From an uncultured Clostridia bacterium (GTDB lineage Bacteria; Bacillota; Clostridia; Oscillospirales; Acutalibacteraceae), in the NCBI GenBank assembly GCA_947593615.1, contig CANQDR010000006.1:19482-83481 (forward strand): a DNA stretch of 64,000 bases, read 5' to 3'. A program made the position numbers and the translations under genes. How positions within the stretch are numbered: position 1 is the stretch's first letter; the number at the start of each line of letters is the position of its first letter. A model generated the notes under the pieces. It did not search any database. It was not told the DNA's origin and worked only from the letters and a program-made list of their open reading frames with translations. Of the stretch, positions 9,135-18,459 are shown in pieces.

Positions 9135-9353
9135 ATATACTCACCTGATTGCTGATATTTTTGATTATTTTTTATTATATCACAAGAATTTTTATAATTC
9201 TACAAACAAAGTTAACTGCATAAAATATAGAATATAAATAATAATTGATTTGTCTTGATTTACAAATATCACAATAAACCATTGTTAAAATTCACAGTTT
9301 TTTAAAAGATGTTGATTTCTTATTGCGTTTTTTGCCAAAATTTAGTAAAATTA

Positions 9354-9386
9354 AATTGTCGAAAATGTTTTGTTTTTCGAACAATT
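9354..9386. promoter_or_regulatory. Inverted repeat in the aquaporin leader
   Basis: AATTGTCGAAAA at 9354-9365 faces TTTTCGAACAATT ending at 9386, a near-perfect inverted repeat with one unpaired base, ending 23 bases before the aquaporin start. It may be an operator or an mRNA hairpin just ahead of the ribosome site GGAGGA. No promoter was confidently placed here. Confidence 0.45.
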
Positions 9387-9409
9387 TTATAAAATTTGGA
9401 GGATTATTT

Positions 9410-10084
9410 ATGAATGCAATTAAAAAGTATCTTGCGGAATTAATCGGAACTCTCGTTCTTGTTCTGTTTGCCTGCGGTGTTGCCGCAGTCCTGGGCTGTA
9501 ACGGACAGGAACCCAATGCCGCATATTTTATGACGGCGCTTGCCTTTGGTCTTGTAATCGTTGCAATGGCTTATTCAATCGGTAATGTATCGGGATGTCA
9601 CATTAATCCCGCTGTTTCTATTGCAATGCTTGTTTCAGGCAAAATGAACGTAAAGGATTTTATCGGATATATCGTTGCTCAGTTTGCAGGCGCAATTGCA
9701 GGTGCAGGAATACTTTGCTATTTTGCTCCCGACACAGGTCTTGGCGCAAACGCGCTCTTTGAGGGTGACGTTGTTAAATCGCTGATTATTGAAATTATTC
9801 TTACATTCGTATTTGTAATTGCTATTCTCGGAGTTACATCCAAAATTGAGAACAGTGCTGTTGCAGGTGTTGTAATCGGTCTTACACTTACACTTGTACA
9901 TATTTTCGGCATTCACTTTACAGGTACTTCCGTAAATCCTGCAAGAAGCTTAGGTCCTGCTATTTTCGTTGGTGGAGACGCACTTACAAATGTATGGGTA
10001 TTTATTGTTGCCCCTCTTGTAGGTGGTATTTTAGCTGCTCTTGTATATAAGCTTATTACATTAAAAAATGCTGAAGAAAAGTAA
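9410..10084 (+). CDS. aqpZ: Aquaporin, AqpZ-type water channel
   Basis: 224 residues with six membrane helices and the two half-helix motifs HINPAVS and SVNPARS. The segment LVHIFGIHFTGT before the second NPA places a histidine where AqpZ has its selectivity-filter histidine, favouring water over glycerol. I chose ATG 9410 with TGGAGGA upstream instead of the earlier ATG at 9323, which would add a non-family basic extension. Single-gene unit ended by the terminator at 10138. Confidence 0.92.
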   Translation: MNAIKKYLAELIGTLVLVLFACGVAAVLGCNGQEPNAAYFMTALAFGLVIVAMAYSIGNVSGCHINPAVSIAMLVSGKMNVKDFIGYIVAQFAGAIAGAGILCYFAPDTGLGANALFEGDVVKSLIIEIILTFVFVIAILGVTSKIENSAVAGVVIGLTLTLVHIFGIHFTGTSVNPARSLGPAIFVGGDALTNVWVFIVAPLVGGILAALVYKLITLKNAEEK

Positions 10085-10137
10085 TTAATTTTAGTTCTAC
10101 AGATATATTATCAGTATAATATTTTAAGTATTATAAA

Positions 10138-10176
10138 AAACGACAGGAATTTCATTTTGAATTCCTGCCGTTTTTG
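10138..10176. terminator. Bidirectional terminator
   Basis: CGACAGGAATT pairs with AATTCCTGCCG (one wobble), flanked by A-run and T-run. It lies between the convergent aquaporin and pheA genes and can serve both. Confidence 0.85.
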
Positions 10177-10203
10177 TCTTTTTCATAATATTAAAATGTG
10201 AAT

Positions 10204-11331
10204 TTACAACTCGCAGTAGTTGCCCAAAAAGCTAAATTCGGGCATTTCTTCGCTTAGCTGGCTTATAAGGTCAATCACGTTATCGCTGTGAACATTTCCC
10301 GAAAAATCAAGATAGAAAAGATACTCAAATTCTTTGTCTTTTCTCGGCCGTGATTCAATTTTTGTCAGGTTCAGTCCGAGAGAATTAAATCTGCACAAAA
10401 GGCTGTAAAGCGAACCCGTAACGTGAGGAAGAGAAAAACAAAGGCTGATTTTATTTGCGTTTTCAGATATGTAAAGCTTTTTTGAAATGACAATAAAGCG
10501 TGTGGTGTTTTCCTTGTTGTCCTGAAGATGATCGTCAAGAATTTTCAGTCCGTATTCCTTAGCCGCCATATATGAACATATTGCCGCAACATTCAGGCGT
10601 TTTTCTTTTATTACATCTCTTGCCGCTATGGCTGTGTTTGAACATGGTACAGAATCAAAATTGTGTTTTGCAATGTAGTCGGAACACTGCGAAATTGCCT
10701 GAGGATGTGACCAAATCTTTTCAATGTCGGAAAATTCCGATTGCGTTAATCCACCAAGACAGTAATCAATAGGCAAATCTAAAGCTCCTATAATGTAAAA
10801 GCGATGTTTTAAAATAAGGTCGTAAACTGTGGAAACAGAACCTGCGTTTGAGTTCTCAACAGGGAGAACGCCGCAGCTGACTTCGCCCTTATCAACCGCC
10901 TCGAAAACATCTCCGAAAGTTTTACAGCTTACGGGAGTTCCGTTAGGAAAAAGCCTTAATGCAGCCTCGTGTCCGTTGGCTCCCTTTATGCCCTGATACG
11001 CCACCTTTATGTTATCAGTTTCCATATTTGAAGAGGCATTTAAAATATCCTCTCTCAGTTTTTTTCCGCTTCCGACAATATTATGCTGAAGTGCACGAGA
11101 AAGCTCCATTATGTTTGAGTAAAGCAGTCTTGCGTGAGAACCGTATTCTCCGCCTTTTTCTGCAACTGCATCGAGAATTTCATTTTCACGTCCTTCGTTC
11201 AGCACAGGAATATTGTTTTCTTTCTTATAAATCCCTACTTCTTTTGCACAATCCATTCTTTTTTTGAAAAGTTCAATCAGCTCATTGTCAATCTTATCAA
11301 TTTCAACTCTGATTTCGCTTAGATTTTTCAT
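10204..11331 (-). CDS. pheA: Bifunctional chorismate mutase/prephenate dehydratase (P-protein)
   Basis: 375 residues in three domains: an AroQ-class chorismate mutase helix bundle (about 1-90, starting LSEIRVEIDKIDNELIELF), prephenate dehydratase (about 108-290, with AYQGIKGANGHEAA, VLPVENSNAGSV and the TTRFIVI motif) and a C-terminal ACT domain with the phenylalanine-binding ESRP motif. It converts chorismate to phenylpyruvate and should be feedback-inhibited by phenylalanine. Last gene of the minus-strand aromatic operon, 14 bases after aroC. This is the only chorismate mutase in the window, so tyrosine synthesis may depend on it too. Confidence 0.95.
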   Translation of the reverse strand: MKNLSEIRVEIDKIDNELIELFKKRMDCAKEVGIYKKENNIPVLNEGRENEILDAVAEKGGEYGSHARLLYSNIMELSRALQHNIVGSGKKLREDILNASSNMETDNIKVAYQGIKGANGHEAALRLFPNGTPVSCKTFGDVFEAVDKGEVSCGVLPVENSNAGSVSTVYDLILKHRFYIIGALDLPIDYCLGGLTQSEFSDIEKIWSHPQAISQCSDYIAKHNFDSVPCSNTAIAARDVIKEKRLNVAAICSYMAAKEYGLKILDDHLQDNKENTTRFIVISKKLYISENANKISLCFSLPHVTGSLYSLLCRFNSLGLNLTKIESRPRKDKEFEYLFYLDFSGNVHSDNVIDLISQLSEEMPEFSFLGNYCEL

Positions 11332-11345
11332 TGTGATACATCCTT

Positions 11346-12416
11346 TTACATCAGATTAATAATTGCAATTGCCGTTACGGCTTCAATTACGGGAACGGCA
11401 CGCGGAACAATGCAGGGGTCGTGCCTGCCGTGTACCTCAAGCTCTGAATTTTCCTTTTTCTGCAAATCAACAGTTTTCTGTTTTTGAGAAATTGACGGAG
11501 TAGGTTTTACTGCGGCTCTGAAAATAACAGGCATACCGTTTGTGATTCCGCCGAGTATACCTCCGCAGTTGTTGGTTTCGGTCACGACCTTTCCGTCAAC
11601 ATATCTGAAAGGGTCGTTTGACTGAGAACCTCGCATTTGTGACAGCTCGAAGCCTTTTCCAAATTCAATTCCCTTAATTGCGGGAACTCCGAAAACTGCC
11701 TTTGCTATAACTCCCTCAACACCGTCAAACATAGGTTCGCCTATACCTGCTTCAATTCCCGTTACGGCACATTCAACAGTTCCGCCAATGCTGTCAAGAT
11801 TCATTCTTGCATCCTCAACCTGATTTCTCATATTTTCTTCAGCGCTTTCGTCGATAAGCGCAAATGATGAAGCGTTAAGTCGTTCTATCAGCTTGACGTC
11901 AATATTCGTAGGATCAAACTGTTTGTCTTTGACGGTTCCTATGCTGTTTATGTGAGCGGCAATTTTTATGCCCCTTTTTTCCAATATCTGCCTGCATATT
12001 GCTCCTGCAAATACAATAGTTGCAGTAAGTCTGCCCGAAAAATGACCGCCGCCCCTGATGTCGTTTGAAGCATTATATTTTACAAAAGCGGTATAGTCGC
12101 TGTGCCCCGGTCTGGGACAGCTCAGCAGATTGCTGTAGTCGCCGCTTTTTGTGTTTGTATTTTCAATTACGGCGCAGAGAGGTGCGCCTGTGAGCGTATC
12201 ATCAAGCATACCGGAAAGCACTTTCGGCAGGTCGCTTTCTTTGCGCGGAGTTGCGGTCTTGTCTTTACCCGGTGCGCGGCGTGACATTTGAACAAGAACC
12301 TTGTCCATATCGATCTTCACACCTGCCGGAAGTCCGTCAATTACAACACCAATGCCGTTTCCGTGGCTTTCTCCGAATATCGAGATTTTTATTTTGTCAC
12401 CGTAAGTCGAGGACAT
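11346..12416 (-). CDS. aroC: Chorismate synthase
   Basis: 356 residues. FMN-dependent enzyme that turns EPSP into chorismate. Family motifs: GESHG near the N-terminus, SRRAPG, GGHFSGRLTA, MRGSQSND and GRHDPC near the C-terminus. I chose the ATG at 12416 with GGAGGAAAG upstream, giving the standard start MSSTYGDKI; an upstream in-frame start would add only five residues and lacks a site. It overlaps the end of aroA by 20 bases. Confidence 0.97.
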   Translation of the reverse strand: MSSTYGDKIKISIFGESHGNGIGVVIDGLPAGVKIDMDKVLVQMSRRAPGKDKTATPRKESDLPKVLSGMLDDTLTGAPLCAVIENTNTKSGDYSNLLSCPRPGHSDYTAFVKYNASNDIRGGGHFSGRLTATIVFAGAICRQILEKRGIKIAAHINSIGTVKDKQFDPTNIDVKLIERLNASSFALIDESAEENMRNQVEDARMNLDSIGGTVECAVTGIEAGIGEPMFDGVEGVIAKAVFGVPAIKGIEFGKGFELSQMRGSQSNDPFRYVDGKVVTETNNCGGILGGITNGMPVIFRAAVKPTPSISQKQKTVDLQKKENSELEVHGRHDPCIVPRAVPVIEAVTAIAIINLM

Positions 12417-13668
12417 TTGCCTTTCCTCCAATGCTGTTATAATCGCTGAAAAAGTCGGGATAACTTTTATTTATGCTCAGTGCGTCGGTGCACTCAATTG
12501 TATTTTCAAGTCCTGCGGCGCATACTGCGGCAGACATAACAATTCTGTGGTCGTTACAGCCGCCTGCTTTTCCGCCCGAAAAACTCTTGATACCCGTTAT
12601 TTCGAGTCCGTCAGAAAGCTCCTTTACGTTTCCGCCAAGTTTATTTATCAAATGGGCAGTTGATTTTAAACGATCGCTTTCTTTGATTCTCAGTCTTTCC
12701 GCCTTGATGATTTTAGTCGTACCCTCAGCAAATGAGGCGCATACCGCAAGAACTGGAACGAGGTCGGGTATTTGCGAGGCGTCAATCGTTATTGCGTGCA
12801 TTTTTCCGCTTTTAACGGTAACGCTTGTATCTGTCTGATTGACTTTTGCGCCGAATTCGGAAAGAATTTCGCAAATTTTTTTGTCACCCTGCGCAGAATT
12901 TTCATTTACGCCTTTTACGGTTACACTTCCGTTTATTGCGGCACTCACCATAAAAAATGCCGCCTGCGACCAGTCACCATCTGTAGTGTAATTGGCGGCA
13001 ATATATTGCTGATTGCCTTTAATGTGCCAGCCGTAATCGGTTGTTTTTACTTTCACGCCGAATTTTAACATAGTGTAAATTGTCATATTTATGTATCCTG
13101 CGCTTTCGATCGGTGAGGTCAGCACAATGTCGCTGTCACCGTCAAGCAGGGGAAGTGCAAAAAGCAGACCTGTAATAAACTGAGAGCTTACGTTCCCCGG
13201 AATTTCAAAACGTCCGCTTTGGAGTTTACCTTTGATTTTAAGCGGAAGTACGCCTGTGGTTTCACATTCAACACCTGCCGTTGGCAAAATATCGGCAAAA
13301 AGTCCAATTGGACGCGGCAAAAGACTGCCGTGACCGACAAACTCTGTTTCAACGCCGCCGAGAGCGGCTACAGGGATAAAGAATCTGAGAGTGCTTCCGC
13401 TTTCTCCGCAGTCAAGAACAGCATTTCTGTTTTTGAATATATCTGCCGCGTCAATAGTAAGAACATTATTTTCAAGCTGTGTTTTTGCTCCGAGTGCTTC
13501 AATACAGCCTATTGTCGCCTTAATGTCGTTTGAGAGTGCAACAGGTGAAATCGTGCTTATGCCCCTTGAAAGAGCCGCACAGATTATGGCACGGTGAACG
13601 TCGCTTTTTGAGGGCGGAGCGGTAACCGTTCCGTTTGGCGTGAAAGGTGAGTAAATTACGTTTGGCAT
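12397..13668 (-). CDS. aroA: 3-phosphoshikimate 1-carboxyvinyltransferase (EPSP synthase)
   Basis: 423 residues. Transfers enolpyruvate from PEP to shikimate 3-phosphate. Visible motifs: TAPPSKSDVHRA (shikimate-3-phosphate and PEP site), CGESGSTLRF, GDWSQAAFF, RIKESDRLK and DHRIVMS. The start ATG 13668 has CAGGAGAT upstream; longer in-frame extensions encode a hydrophobic tail absent from the family. Its 3' end overlaps aroC, so the two are probably translationally coupled. Confidence 0.96.
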   Translation of the reverse strand: MPNVIYSPFTPNGTVTAPPSKSDVHRAIICAALSRGISTISPVALSNDIKATIGCIEALGAKTQLENNVLTIDAADIFKNRNAVLDCGESGSTLRFFIPVAALGGVETEFVGHGSLLPRPIGLFADILPTAGVECETTGVLPLKIKGKLQSGRFEIPGNVSSQFITGLLFALPLLDGDSDIVLTSPIESAGYINMTIYTMLKFGVKVKTTDYGWHIKGNQQYIAANYTTDGDWSQAAFFMVSAAINGSVTVKGVNENSAQGDKKICEILSEFGAKVNQTDTSVTVKSGKMHAITIDASQIPDLVPVLAVCASFAEGTTKIIKAERLRIKESDRLKSTAHLINKLGGNVKELSDGLEITGIKSFSGGKAGGCNDHRIVMSAAVCAAGLENTIECTDALSINKSYPDFFSDYNSIGGKANVLDLR

Positions 13669-13729
13669 TTGTATCTCCTGGAATTTTGTGTATCTGAAAA
13701 GTATCAATATGTTTAGTATAAGATATGTC

Positions 13730-14782
13730 TTAGTCTGTTGTAATGAAATCAAGAAGCTGGTCAAGCTTAATTTTTTTTGTAAAGCTGTCGCCTATTTTAT
13801 TGAGCAGAACAAGATTAATGCTGCCGCCTGTGGTTTTTTTGTCACTCATTGCGGCTTTTGCCATATCTTCAAATGACGCGTCATCGTGTGTCGGCAGACC
13901 GTATTTAAGGCATAAATCTGCAATTTTGTCCGCAGTTCCTGTTTCCGTAATTCCTGCCTTTTCGCCTGCTTTTGAGATTAAAACCATTCCGATGGCAACA
14001 GCCATTCCATGCGAAATACCTTTGAAGTTATATATTTTTTCAATTGCGTGGCCGAGCGTATGTCCAAAGTTGAGAAGCATTCTTTCGCCTGCCTCACGTT
14101 CATCTCGGCTTACAACATCACGTTTGATTGAAACGCACTTTTCAATTACATCCTCAATGTGGTCAAGGGCATTTTCATCGGCAAGATTTTTAAAAAAGTC
14201 GGAATCTTTGATACAGCCGTATTTGATAACCTCAGCCATACCGTCACACACATATGTATCGGACAGAGTTTTTAGTGTATCGGGGTCAATTAAAACGGCT
14301 GTCGGCTGATGAAATGCGCCCACAAGGTTTTTTCCGTATGACAAATCAACTCCTGTTTTTCCGCCTACTGATGAGTCAACCTGCGCCAGAAGAGATGTCG
14401 GAATCTGAATAAAGTCAATTCCTCTAAGATATGTTGCAGCGGCAAAGCCTGCCATGTCACCTGTCACACCGCCTCCGAGAGCAATAATAATATCCTTGCG
14501 CGTCATTTTAAAGCCTGCAAGAGTATTGTACATTTCTGAAACAGTGTTCAGATTTTTAGACTCTTCTCCTGCCTTGAAAATATGGGTTTTAACCTCAAAG
14601 CCCTGCTTTTCAAGAGAGTTGAGCACCCGCCACTGATAATGAGGCGCAACATTTGTGTCGGTAATTACCGTAACTTTCTTTGCGGACGACAATTTTCGAG
14701 CATACTCGCCGCATTGTTCAATAATGCCTCGTTCAATATATATGTCATACGGTTTTCCAGTTTCAACGTGAACTGTTCTCAA
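13730..14782 (-). CDS. aroB: 3-dehydroquinate synthase
   Basis: 350 residues from the TTG at 14782, which has AAAGGAG at ideal spacing; ATGs at 14800 and 14824 are possible but lack good sites. NAD- and metal-dependent enzyme that cyclises DAHP to dehydroquinate. Motifs: GGGVTGDMAGFAAATYLRG, QVDSSVGGKTGVD and the zinc histidines in NFGHTLGHAIE. Lies between tyrA and aroA in the operon. Confidence 0.95.
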   Translation of the reverse strand: MRTVHVETGKPYDIYIERGIIEQCGEYARKLSSAKKVTVITDTNVAPHYQWRVLNSLEKQGFEVKTHIFKAGEESKNLNTVSEMYNTLAGFKMTRKDIIIALGGGVTGDMAGFAAATYLRGIDFIQIPTSLLAQVDSSVGGKTGVDLSYGKNLVGAFHQPTAVLIDPDTLKTLSDTYVCDGMAEVIKYGCIKDSDFFKNLADENALDHIEDVIEKCVSIKRDVVSRDEREAGERMLLNFGHTLGHAIEKIYNFKGISHGMAVAIGMVLISKAGEKAGITETGTADKIADLCLKYGLPTHDDASFEDMAKAAMSDKKTTGGSINLVLLNKIGDSFTKKIKLDQLLDFITTD

Positions 14783-14879
14783 AGGAAACGCTCCTTTCAT
14801 TTTTCCAATACACTCTGATTTCAATGTTATAAAATGAAAAACTTATCGCAAAGTTTAGATATGTGCTTTGTTTGCAGTG

Positions 14880-15710
14880 CTATTCGCCGAGAGCCTCTTT
14901 TACTTTGTGACCCTGTTCAAGCAGGTCGGCAAGGGCTTTTTTATCTTCACTTTTTACGGCATTGATAATTGCGGTGATGTTTTCAATAAGAATGTCAAGT
15001 TCTTTTATAAGCGGTTCTTTATTTTCAAGAAACAGCTCGCTCCAAAGCTTTGAGTTGATGTTTGCAACCCTTGAAACATCACGGTAGCTTCCTGCCGAAA
15101 AACCGTTGTGATTAGGACAGCACGGACTCATCACATATGCGCAGGCGAGAACGTGTGGAAGCTGAGAAGTAAAAGCAATCATTCTGTCGTGTTCTTCCGG
15201 GTTTGTTATTTTAATTGTTGTGAATCCTATTGATTTTGCAAGAGAGGAAAGCACGTCAACATATTTTTGCTCTGCACCGCAGGGGGTGATTATATAGCTT
15301 GCATTTTTGTAAAGCTCAGAGTCGGATACATCAAAACCGTTTGTTTCTTTGCCTGCCATAGGATGGCTTCCGATAAATACGAATCCGAATTTTTTTGAAA
15401 GCTCTTTAAGCTTTGGGCAAATCGCGCTTTTTATGCCCGAGGCGTCTGTTACGATAGAACCTTTTTTTATGTGGGTTCCGTTTTTTTCAATAAAATCTAT
15501 ATCAGCCTGCGGATACATTGCAAGAATAATAATATCTGCTTTTCCAAGGCTTTCATTTGTACCGATTTCATCAATTGCTCCGATTTCAAGAGCCTTTTGT
15601 GCGGTTTCAGCAGTGCGGTTAATACCTATAACATAATGGTCGGTATATTTTTTAATCGCTTTGCAAAAGCTTCCGCCTATAATTCCAAGCCCGATTACAG
15701 CAATATTCAT
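14880..15710 (-). CDS. tyrA: Prephenate dehydrogenase
   Basis: 276 residues. NAD(P)-binding Rossmann motif VIGLGIIGGS at the N-terminus, then GSHPMAGKE and TSQLPHVLA, characteristic of TyrA. It oxidatively decarboxylates prephenate to 4-hydroxyphenylpyruvate. It has neither a chorismate mutase domain nor the C-terminal ACT domain found in longer Bacillus-type TyrA, so it is probably not controlled by tyrosine through that domain. A second gene for this step is not in the window. Confidence 0.95.
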   Translation of the reverse strand: MNIAVIGLGIIGGSFCKAIKKYTDHYVIGINRTAETAQKALEIGAIDEIGTNESLGKADIIILAMYPQADIDFIEKNGTHIKKGSIVTDASGIKSAICPKLKELSKKFGFVFIGSHPMAGKETNGFDVSDSELYKNASYIITPCGAEQKYVDVLSSLAKSIGFTTIKITNPEEHDRMIAFTSQLPHVLACAYVMSPCCPNHNGFSAGSYRDVSRVANINSKLWSELFLENKEPLIKELDILIENITAIINAVKSEDKKALADLLEQGHKVKEALGE

Positions 15711-15753
15711 TGCACAGCCTCCAATTGATTAGTCTTGTGTTAGAAGAAGATTA

Positions 15754-16764
15754 TTAATTATTAATCGAGTTTTTAAGCGCAAATACCTTTTTTGCAACTC
15801 CATCAAACTGTTTTGGAGTGAGCGACTGTGCACCGTCCGAAAGAGCGTGAGGAGGGTCGTTGTGAACTTCAATAATAAGACCGTCAGCGCCTGCGGCAAC
15901 AGACGCCATTGCAAGCGGCTCAACAAGCCATGATTTTCCTGCTGCATGGCTTGGGTCAACGATAACGGGAAGATGAGAAAGCTGTTTGATAATCGGTACA
16001 GCCGATATGTCCAGCGTGTTGCGCGTAAAGGTTTCATAGGTACGTATTCCCCGTTCGCAGAGTATAACCTTGTCATTACCGCCTGCCATAATATATTCGG
16101 CGCTCATAAGCCATTCCTCAATTGTTGCCGAAAGTCCGCGCTTTAAAAGGATCGGCTTGTCTGTTTTGCCAAGCTCCTTTAACAGCTCGAAGTTTTGCAT
16201 ATTTCTTGCGCCAACCTGAATTATATCTACATTTTCAAACATATCAATGTGTGACGCGCGCATAATTTCGGTAACAATCGGAAGTCCTGTTTCTTTTCTT
16301 GCGATTTTCAGCAGGTCAAGACCCTCTGCTTTAAGTCCCTGAAACGCATACGGTGAGGTGCGGGGTTTGAATGCGCCTCCTCTTAAAAGTGTTGCGCCCG
16401 ATTTTTTAACATCCTTTGCTATCTGTACGATTTGTTCTTCGCTTTCAACAGAGCAAGGTCCTGCCATAATATGCAGACTGCCGTCGCCGATAGTTACATT
16501 ATCATTTATTTTAATAACAGTATTGTCGGGATGGAATTTTCTGTTTGCCTTTTTATACGGCTCCTGAACGCGTTTAACGCTTTCGACAATATCCTGTGCG
16601 TCAATGTACTCAATGTCAACTTTTGTTGTGTCGCCTATAAGACCGAGGACGGTTGACTGAACGCCTTCCCATTTATTAACTTTAACGTTGTAAGAGTCTT
16701 TCAGCATTTGCGTAAATTTATTAAGCTGTTCATCTGATGTAGACGGCTTTAATACTATGATCAT
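15754..16764 (-). CDS. aroF: DAHP synthase, type I-beta with N-terminal regulatory domain
   Basis: 336 residues. It condenses PEP with erythrose 4-phosphate, the first step of the pathway. The first 70 or so residues ([17 protein letters not shown] onward) match the ferredoxin-like regulatory domain of the Thermotoga-type enzyme, which mediates feedback by tyrosine and phenylalanine. The TIM barrel then shows [34 protein letters not shown] and DPSHAAGK. No chorismate mutase is fused to it. Confidence 0.96.
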   Translation of the reverse strand: MIIVLKPSTSDEQLNKFTQMLKDSYNVKVNKWEGVQSTVLGLIGDTTKVDIEYIDAQDIVESVKRVQEPYKKANRKFHPDNTVIKINDNVTIGDGSLHIMAGPCSVESEEQIVQIAKDVKKSGATLLRGGAFKPRTSPYAFQGLKAEGLDLLKIARKETGLPIVTEIMRASHIDMFENVDIIQVGARNMQNFELLKELGKTDKPILLKRGLSATIEEWLMSAEYIMAGGNDKVILCERGIRTYETFTRNTLDISAVPIIKQLSHLPVIVDPSHAAGKSWLVEPLAMASVAAGADGLIIEVHNDPPHALSDGAQSLTPKQFDGVAKKVFALKNSINN

Positions 16765-16837
16765 TTTATTCTATCCTTTCGTAATTCAAGCTGTAATATA
16801 TTTTATCACTTTAAAGCGCTATAATCAATAGCTCTTA

Positions 16838-17350
16838 TCAATTTTTTGTGACATTTACTGCATTAATTACTGCAAAAGCTGTTTTAAGGGGAGTATTTTT
16901 TCCGGAAACCACAATATCAGCTGCATTTTTATAAAGAGGCAGACGTTTTTCATAGAGCTCTTTCATAATTTCGTCCTTATTAGGTTTTTGCAGCAATGGT
17001 CTTGTTTTGTCGTTTTTAAGGCGGATTTTAATAATTTCAAGCGGAACGTCAAGCAAAACTATGGTATCTTTGCCTTTGAATACCTCAACATTTCTTCGAT
17101 AAGTAAAAGCTCCGCCGCCCGAAGCAATAATAAGATTTTTCATTTCAGAAAGTTCTAAACAGGCATCGTGTTCCATATCGCGAAAACCGTCCTCGCCGTA
17201 CCTTTCAAAAATTTCAGAAACCCTCATTGCTGCTTTTTCTTCTATGTATAAGTCCATGTCAACAAAATTTTTTCCGGTTTTGCGAGCTATGTTTTTGCCT
17301 ACAGTGGATTTTCCGCATCCCATAAATCCGCATAATACTATATTATCCAT
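16838..17350 (-). CDS. aroK: Shikimate kinase
   Basis: 170 residues, standard length. P-loop GFMGCGKSTVGKN at the N-terminus, DMD metal/shikimate motif, RYGEDGFRDME (shikimate binding), GGGAF and lid arginine region TRPLL. Phosphorylates shikimate at the 3-position. It follows aroE by 19 bases in the operon. Confidence 0.95.
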   Translation of the reverse strand: MDNIVLCGFMGCGKSTVGKNIARKTGKNFVDMDLYIEEKAAMRVSEIFERYGEDGFRDMEHDACLELSEMKNLIIASGGGAFTYRRNVEVFKGKDTIVLLDVPLEIIKIRLKNDKTRPLLQKPNKDEIMKELYEKRLPLYKNAADIVVSGKNTPLKTAFAVINAVNVTKN

Positions 17351-17369
17351 ACCTGTACCCCCACGAAAT

Positions 17370-18212
17370 TTATCTGTTTTTCAGCTCGTCAGCCGCGTCA
17401 ATACACAGCTTTGCAATATCATCATTGTCATAAACCGAGCCGTCCCATTTTTCATGTGAAACAACAGCCTGCCATACAAGCATTGACATACCGCCTACGG
17501 CATTGGCGCCGTTAGCTTTTGCCTTTTTAATCAATACTGTTTCAAGCGGATTGTAAACTGCGTCAAAAACATTGGCACACCTGTTGATTATATTATCCGA
17601 AACAGGCTGATTTTCAATTTTGGGATACATTCCCAGAGGCGTTGCATTCACAAGCACGTCAATATCACCCGAAAGCTCTTCAATCAGACAGAAGCTTACC
17701 TCTGCTCCGCTTACGGTATTTCTGATTTCATTGCACAAATACTCTGCAATTTTTACATCTTCTTTTCTGACTGCAAAAAGAAGCGGAATTTTTTTAAGCA
17801 CAACTTCATAAGCCATTGTTCTTGCAACGCCGCCGCAGCCGAGAATAACCACTCTTCCGCCAAGCGTTATGTTTGATGCCTCAAGAGCTTTTAAAAATCC
17901 GTCGGGGTCGGTAGTATAGCCTTTTGCAATTCCGTTTTTGTTTGCAACGGTGTTTACGCTTCCGTACATTTTTGCCTTTTCGTCTGTTTCATCAATCAGC
18001 GGAATGATATTTTGCTTGTGGGGAATAGTAATGTTGTAGCCATCAAGCTTTACGAGAGTGTTTTTATATTCTTCCGCAAGTTTTTCGGGAGCAATGTCAA
18101 TGATTGTATATTCTGCGTCAACTCCCGAAATTGCAAAGAGTCTTTTGTGTATAAACGGCGACATTGTGTGTCCTATGGGATGACCGATTACTGCAAATTT
18201 TTTAATACTCAT
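17370..18212 (-). CDS. aroE: Shikimate dehydrogenase
   Basis: 280 residues. NADP-dependent reduction of 3-dehydroshikimate. Motifs: GHPIGHTMSPFIH (substrate), NITIPHK with the catalytic lysine, GCGGVARTM (nucleotide binding), NATPLGMYP and GGMSMLVWQA. First gene of the eight-gene aromatic operon; GGAGGAAAT precedes the start. The dehydratase that feeds it (AroD or AroQ) is not in the window. Confidence 0.96.
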   Translation of the reverse strand: MSIKKFAVIGHPIGHTMSPFIHKRLFAISGVDAEYTIIDIAPEKLAEEYKNTLVKLDGYNITIPHKQNIIPLIDETDEKAKMYGSVNTVANKNGIAKGYTTDPDGFLKALEASNITLGGRVVILGCGGVARTMAYEVVLKKIPLLFAVRKEDVKIAEYLCNEIRNTVSGAEVSFCLIEELSGDIDVLVNATPLGMYPKIENQPVSDNIINRCANVFDAVYNPLETVLIKKAKANGANAVGGMSMLVWQAVVSHEKWDGSVYDNDDIAKLCIDAADELKNR

Positions 18213-18242
18213 ATATATTTCCTCCGTAATTTATTATTTTAC

Positions 18243-18280
18243 CTATGCAAAATTCTTCTAAAGTCTTATTATCTATGCAA
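18243..18280. promoter_or_regulatory. Direct repeat CTATGCAA upstream of aroE
   Basis: CTATGCAA occurs at 18243-18250 and again at 18273-18280, 30 bases apart (about three helical turns), with similar T-rich flanks, in the leader of the aromatic operon. A minus-strand TATAAT (18297-18292) lies just upstream of it. It could be an operator or an antiterminator element; the regulator is unknown. Confidence 0.35.
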
Positions 18281-18315
18281 TTTTTAGAAAAATTATATAA
18301 ATTTTAAAATATATA

Positions 18316-18344
18316 TTGACAAAGCGGTAAATTATCAATAATAT
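18316..18344 (+). promoter_or_regulatory. Probable promoter of acpP
   Basis: TTGACA at 18316-18321 and TAATAT at 18339-18344 with a 17-base spacer; a TATAAT three bases further on gives an alternative with a 20-base spacer. Leader about 110 nt. Confidence 0.55.
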
Positions 18345-18459
18345 AATGGAAGAAAGGCAAACCAAAATTTGCTTTCACACCATTGTAGCATAAAATATGT
18401 GCTTTTGTCCATAATTACAATGGATACCGCATAATAATTTTTAATTGGAGGAATTACTA

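Noticed and set aside
18213..18459. T-box or leader-peptide attenuator ahead of aroE
   Set aside because: No AGGGTGGNACCGCG-like core and no competing terminator hairpin were found.
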